This document shows, one piece after another, positions 14,242 through 17,470 of a DNA stretch of 17,470 nucleotides. The translations under genes and the position numbers were made by a program. The notes beneath the pieces are model-generated. The model saw nothing but the letters and a program-made list of their open reading frames with translations. It did not search any database and was not told the DNA's origin. Numbering within the stretch: position 1 is the first letter of the stretch; the number at the start of each line of letters is the position of its first letter. This DNA is from Candidatus Puniceispirillum sp. (lineage in GTDB: Bacteria; Pseudomonadota; Alphaproteobacteria; Puniceispirillales; Puniceispirillaceae). The stretch spans positions 1 to 17,470 of the forward strand of contig JABJBD010000125.1 of assembly GCA_018668795.1 (NCBI GenBank), read 5' to 3'.

Positions 14242-15327
14242 CTAATCAAGGCGTTTGCCGTGCGTTGCATCAAACAGGTGGATATTCTCAAGCGCAAAGC
14301 CAAGCTTAACTTTGGCATCGCGTATGAAATTCTGAACGCCTGACAAACGTGCTGTTATCGTTGAGTCCGACCCATCAAGAATACCATGCACAAGTGTATC
14401 GGCACCAAGCTGTTCGACCATATCAACCGTTATCGTAATCGACGCCGCCGCTTTTGACCGGCTTGTCATGACGGTTAGATGCTCAGGGCGGATACCAACC
14501 GTTACAGTTTGTGAATTGTCCGATTTAACCGCCGCAGAAAGTGTTATTTTATCCCCATTTGCCAGCGTTATAACACGCTTTACTTTATCTAGCTTTGCCG
14601 ACAGAAAATTCATTGACGGGCTACCAATAAAGCCAGCAACAAAAACTGACGCTGGTGTTTGATAAAGATCAATCGGCATGCCGAATTGTTCAACAACACC
14701 CGCATTCATGACCATAAGGCGATCACCAAGGGTCATGGCTTCAACCTGGTCATGGGTTACATAAACGCTGGTAATGCCAAGGCGTTCTTGAAGCTTTTTG
14801 ATTTCCAGACGCATCTGAACCCGCAATTTAGCATCCAGATTGGACAATGGTTCGTCAAACAGGAACACCGCCGGTTCGCGCACAATAGCGCGCCCCATAG
14901 CCACGCGCTGGCGCTGACCACCACTGATATGACGTGGCTGGCGATCGAGCAGATCGGTAATTTCCAGAATGGCGGCGGCGGCCTCTACCCGGCGTTTGAT
15001 TTCGTCGCGCGGGACTTTCTGAATTTTCAGCCCATAAGACATATTTTCAAAAACTGACATATGCGGATATAGCGCATAGGTCTGAAACACCATGGCAATA
15101 TCGCGCGCGGCAGGCTCTAGGTCATTTACGCGGTTTCCATTGATGATAATATCGCCGTCAGTCACCGTTTCCAGTCCCGCGATCATGCGTAACAGGGTTG
15201 ATTTCCCACATCCGGACGGCCCAACGATAACGACAAATTCCCCGTCCTTTACCTGTCCGTCAATGCCGTGGATCACCTCTGTCTTGGCATATGATTTATG
15301 TAGATTTTTAAATTCTATATTGCCCAT
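14242..15327 (-). CDS. ugpC: sn-Glycerol-3-phosphate ABC transporter, ATP-binding protein
   Basis: Cytoplasmic ATPase of 361 residues in the MalK/UgpC group. Motifs: Walker A GPSGCGKST (36-44), Q82 in FQTYALYPHM, signature ISGGQRQR (134-141), Walker B FLFDEP with D158 and E159, D-loop SNLDAKLR, and the switch histidine in VYVTHDQVEAM. From about residue 240 follows the OB/TOBE regulatory domain of MalK-type ATPases, with VGIRPEHLTV. The gene lies 28 bases after ugpE with GAGAGA before its ATG. MalK-type ATPases can be shared between sugar ABC systems, so this one may also serve other importers. The ugp name rests mainly on the adjoining ugpE and ugpB. Confidence 0.93.
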   Translation of the reverse strand: MGNIEFKNLHKSYAKTEVIHGIDGQVKDGEFVVIVGPSGCGKSTLLRMIAGLETVTDGDIIINGNRVNDLEPAARDIAMVFQTYALYPHMSVFENMSYGLKIQKVPRDEIKRRVEAAAAILEITDLLDRQPRHISGGQRQRVAMGRAIVREPAVFLFDEPLSNLDAKLRVQMRLEIKKLQERLGITSVYVTHDQVEAMTLGDRLMVMNAGVVEQFGMPIDLYQTPASVFVAGFIGSPSMNFLSAKLDKVKRVITLANGDKITLSAAVKSDNSQTVTVGIRPEHLTVMTSRSKAAASITITVDMVEQLGADTLVHGILDGSDSTITARLSGVQNFIRDAKVKLGFALENIHLFDATHGKRLD

Positions 15328-15355
15328 TTCAATCTCTCTTCACGCAGGGTGATAC

Positions 15356-16207
15356 CTATTTCTCAGACTCGACAAGGCCTTTGACAAATAGCTTTTGCAT
15401 CAAAATCACAACCAGCACCGGTGGCAACATTGCCAAAAGCGCGGTCATCATGATGATATTCCAAACAGGCGACTGTTCGGCCGCTTCAAGCATTTGTTTG
15501 ATGCTCATGACAATGGTGTAATTTGCCTGATCCGTGGTGATAATCAGCGGCCATAGATACTGATTCCAACCATAAATAAATAAAATAACAAACAATGCCG
15601 CAATATTTGTCCGCGACAACGGAATAAGGAAATCAATGAAAAAGCGCATCGGACTGGCACCATCAATGCGAGCTGATTCAACAAGTTCGCCCGGAATTGT
15701 CATAAAGACCTGGCGAAACAGAAACGTGGCGGTAGCCGACGCAATAAGCGGGATACTCAGACCCGCATAGCTATTCAACATGCCAAGATTAGCCACAACT
15801 TCGAATGTTGGAATAATACGAACCTCAACCGGAAGCATCAAGGTCACGAAAATCATCCAGAAGCACAGCATGCGCATGGGAAAGCGGAAATAGACAATCG
15901 CAAATGCCGACAGCAATGAAATGATAATTTTACCAAAGGTGATGCTGAGCGCCATAATTAAACTATTCAGCAACATCAGCCATACTGGCGCGGTTTCGGT
16001 ACCTTCAAGACCAGTGCCAAATAATGCCGCGTTGAAGTTCACCCAGAATTGGTCGCCAAGCATAAGTGGGACTGGCACCTGTAACATCCGAACGCCATCA
16101 TGACTAGCACCCACAAGCATAATCCAGATTGGGATCGCAATAATGGCAATGCCCAGAATGAGGACAATATGCGTTACAATTCTGAGAAAGCGACGATTTT
16201 CAACCAT
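15356..16207 (-). CDS. ugpE: sn-Glycerol-3-phosphate ABC transporter, permease UgpE
   Basis: Inner-membrane permease of 283 residues (E. coli UgpE has 281). Long blocks read as in E. coli UgpE from memory: the start VENRRFL, then FWMIF.TLMLPVEVR, SYAGL..PL.ASATATFLFRQ, ESARIDGASPMRFF (177-190, the EAA loop that docks on UgpC), FIYGWNQYLWPL, and the end GLVESEK. About six membrane segments are present. ATG 16207 shares one base with the ugpA stop (TGATG), giving translational coupling; an in-frame TTG three bases earlier is not needed. This gene gives the firmest support for naming the operon ugp, as opposed to a general sugar importer. Confidence 0.96.
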   Translation of the reverse strand: MVENRRFLRIVTHIVLILGIAIIAIPIWIMLVGASHDGVRMLQVPVPLMLGDQFWVNFNAALFGTGLEGTETAPVWLMLLNSLIMALSITFGKIIISLLSAFAIVYFRFPMRMLCFWMIFVTLMLPVEVRIIPTFEVVANLGMLNSYAGLSIPLIASATATFLFRQVFMTIPGELVESARIDGASPMRFFIDFLIPLSRTNIAALFVILFIYGWNQYLWPLIITTDQANYTIVMSIKQMLEAAEQSPVWNIIMMTALLAMLPPVLVVILMQKLFVKGLVESEK

Positions 16208-17088
16208 CAATATTGCACCCTTCGCTCGACATAACGGAACTGGAAAATAGTCAGCGAAATAACAATCGCCATCAGAATAACCGACTGTGCCGCAGACCCA
16301 CCAAGATCAAGGCCGATAAAGCCATCATTGAACACTTTATAGACCAGAATTTCGGTTGATTTTGCAGGCCCACCGCTGGTCAAAGAATGGACAATTCCGA
16401 AGGTATCGAAAAACGCATAGACTGTATTGATAACAAGCAGGAAAAAGGTCGTTGGTGATAAAAGTGGAAAAATAATTGTCCAGAAACGGCGCATCGGACT
16501 GGCACCATCAATCGCCGCCGCCTCAATCAGTGAGCGTGGCACGGCTTGCATGCCCGCTAGGAAAAACAGGAAATTATAGGCAATCTGTTTCCATGCTGCG
16601 GCCAGAATGACCAGCGTCATAGCGTGATTGCCATTCAGTTTGTAATTCAGATCAACACCGACAAATTTCAAAAAATATGTCCAGATGCCAAGTGTGGGAT
16701 CAAACATGAATACCCATAAGGCACCCGCCAATGCAGGGGCGACAGCATAAGGCCAAATCAGAAAGGTACGATAGATAAGCGCTCCCTTTATGACACGGTC
16801 AGCAAAGCCAGCAAGGACTAAGGCAAAACTCATCGACAGGCCCGCTACCGCTAATGAGAAAAGGCCTGTACGCAAAAAAGCATCGATATAATAAGGATCT
16901 TCAAATAGCATTTGATAGTTCTCGAACCAGACAAATTCAGAACTAAAACCAAAAGCATCTTCAATCAAAAATGACTGATACAAAGCCTGTGCCGCTGGCC
17001 AGAGGAAAAAAATCAAGGTGATGATAATTTGCGGCGCGACCAGCAAATAAGGCAAAGAGCGGGATTTAAAGATAACGCGTTCTTGCAT
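16207..17088 (-). CDS. ugpA: sn-Glycerol-3-phosphate ABC transporter, permease UgpA
   Basis: Inner-membrane permease of 293 residues (about 295 in E. coli), partner of UgpE in the channel. The N-terminal segment LPYLLVAPQIIITLIFFLWP (12-31) is the first of about six membrane spans. The EAA loop is EAAAIDGASPMRRFW (189-203), followed by IFPLLSPTTFF. The motif FGIVHSLTSGGPAKSTEILVYK (230-251) is typical of UgpA/MalF-like permeases. I chose ATG 17088 with GGA seven bases upstream; an in-frame TTG at 17100 would add only four residues and lacks a good ribosome-binding site. It follows ugpB after a 67-base gap that holds a strong hairpin. Confidence 0.95.
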   Translation of the reverse strand: MQERVIFKSRSLPYLLVAPQIIITLIFFLWPAAQALYQSFLIEDAFGFSSEFVWFENYQMLFEDPYYIDAFLRTGLFSLAVAGLSMSFALVLAGFADRVIKGALIYRTFLIWPYAVAPALAGALWVFMFDPTLGIWTYFLKFVGVDLNYKLNGNHAMTLVILAAAWKQIAYNFLFFLAGMQAVPRSLIEAAAIDGASPMRRFWTIIFPLLSPTTFFLLVINTVYAFFDTFGIVHSLTSGGPAKSTEILVYKVFNDGFIGLDLGGSAAQSVILMAIVISLTIFQFRYVERRVQY

Positions 17089-17115
17089 AAAAAAATCCAA
17101 AGCTGAAAAGCATCT

Positions 17116-17143
17116 TACCCCATGATCAGGTGACCATGGGGTA
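17116..17143 (-). promoter_or_regulatory. Intercistronic stem-loop between ugpB and ugpA
   Basis: TACCCCATG (17116-17124) and CATGGGGTA (17135-17143) form a perfect 9-bp stem. Pairing can continue inward past one mismatch through TCA/TGA. On the minus-strand transcript it lies 12 bases after the ugpB stop and 27 bases before the ugpA start. No T run follows directly; a T-rich stretch comes about 20 bases later, next to the ugpA start. Hairpins in this place commonly stabilise the upstream binding-protein mRNA and lower permease expression, as in mal operons. That role is inferred here. Confidence 0.7.
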
Positions 17144-17155
17144 GCAATTTAGGCG

Positions 17156-17470
17156 TTATTTATTTGCACGCTCGAACTTGCGAAGAAGCACATTACCACG
17201 CTTGGTAGCTTCATCCATCGCATCACTTGACGATTTGGCACCACTCCAGATGGCTTCCATTTCTTCGTTGATGACATCACGGACCTGAACATAATTACCA
17301 AAACGCAGACCTTTAGAATTCGCTGTTGGCGTGTTCAGATTCAGCTGTTTAATAGCTGTGTCTGTACCCGGGTTTGTATCGTAGAAACCTTGCTTCTTTG
17401 ACAGATCATAAGCGGCTGTTGTGATTGGCACATAGCCAGTTTCCTGATGCCACCATGCCTGCACTTCAGC
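17156..17470 (-). CDS. ugpB: sn-Glycerol-3-phosphate-binding protein UgpB, C-terminal part only
   Basis: Periplasmic solute-binding protein that delivers glycerol-3-phosphate (and in some species glycerophosphodiesters) to UgpAE. Only the last 104 codons are in the window; the frame runs off the right edge with no start, so the signal peptide and most of the ligand site are not visible. The tail carries UgpB-like blocks: WWHQETGYVPIT, QGFYDTNPGTD, GLRFGNYVQVRDVI, EEMEAIWSG and RGNVLLRKFE. The operon order ugpB-ugpA-ugpE-ugpC is the standard one. Confidence 0.93.
   Translation of the reverse strand, partial: AEVQAWWHQETGYVPITTAAYDLSKKQGFYDTNPGTDTAIKQLNLNTPTANSKGLRFGNYVQVRDVINEEMEAIWSGAKSSSDAMDEATKRGNVLLRKFERANK

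Noticed and set aside
14659..15057. Plus-strand ORF of 132 codons inside ugpC
   Set aside because: Antisense to the ATPase core motifs; no domain features or ribosome-binding site to support it.
1..17470. CRISPR array, tRNA genes, insertion sequences or phage genes
   Set aside because: No spaced direct repeats, cloverleaf-like sequence, transposase or integrase motif was seen on either strand.

Overview
This 17.5 kb window is a densely packed stretch of bacterial chromosome devoted mainly to carbon-source metabolism and transport. The proteins resemble alphaproteobacterial versions of their families, and the DNA is of middling GC by eye (not computed). A marine alphaproteobacterium, perhaps of the SAR116 type, would fit, but that placement is an inference without a search. 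I see no tRNA, rRNA, IS element, phage gene or CRISPR array, and no stretch over 300 bases without a gene.

Layout. (1) Positions 2-1441, plus strand: a 5'-truncated glycerol-3-phosphate dehydrogenase (glpD), cut by the window edge. (2) 1512-2357: a TauD-type 2-oxoglutarate dioxygenase, closed by a hairpin that begins in its stop codon. (3) 2415-4104: a two-gene ABC-2 type exporter (ATPase and permease). (4) Minus strand, 4119-4958: an Fpr-type ferredoxin/flavodoxin-NADP reductase, with a 227-base AT-rich, repeat-laden region upstream. (5) Minus strand, 6640-5186: a LysE-family exporter, a puzzling short ORF, and a hydroxypyruvate isomerase-like protein. (6) Plus strand, 6782-11750: a tight four-gene uronate operon, uxaC-uxuB-uxuA-kdgK, with 4-base overlaps at the first two junctions. 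(7) Plus strand, 11858-13715: a fumarylacetoacetate hydrolase-family enzyme and a 2-hydroxyacid dehydrogenase. (8) Minus strand, 17470-13727: the end of ugpB, then ugpA, ugpE, ugpC and a gluconokinase (gntK).

How the genes work together. UxaC, UxuB, UxuA and KdgK turn D-glucuronate into 2-keto-3-deoxy-6-phosphogluconate (KDPG) through fructuronate, mannonate and KDG. Gluconokinase makes 6-phosphogluconate, which reaches the same KDPG in the Entner-Doudoroff pathway. UgpBAEC would import glycerol-3-phosphate or its diesters, and GlpD would oxidise it to dihydroxyacetone phosphate. The hydroxypyruvate isomerase-like enzyme and the 2-hydroxyacid dehydrogenase both point to small C2/C3 hydroxy- and keto-acids. 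No uronate importer, KDPG aldolase or transcription regulator lies in the window.

I did not find a clear-cut new system. The items most worth a second look are gntK fused to the ugp operon, the short ORF whose stop overlaps the hyi start, the ugpB-ugpA intercistronic hairpin, and several palindromic or repeated intergenic elements.
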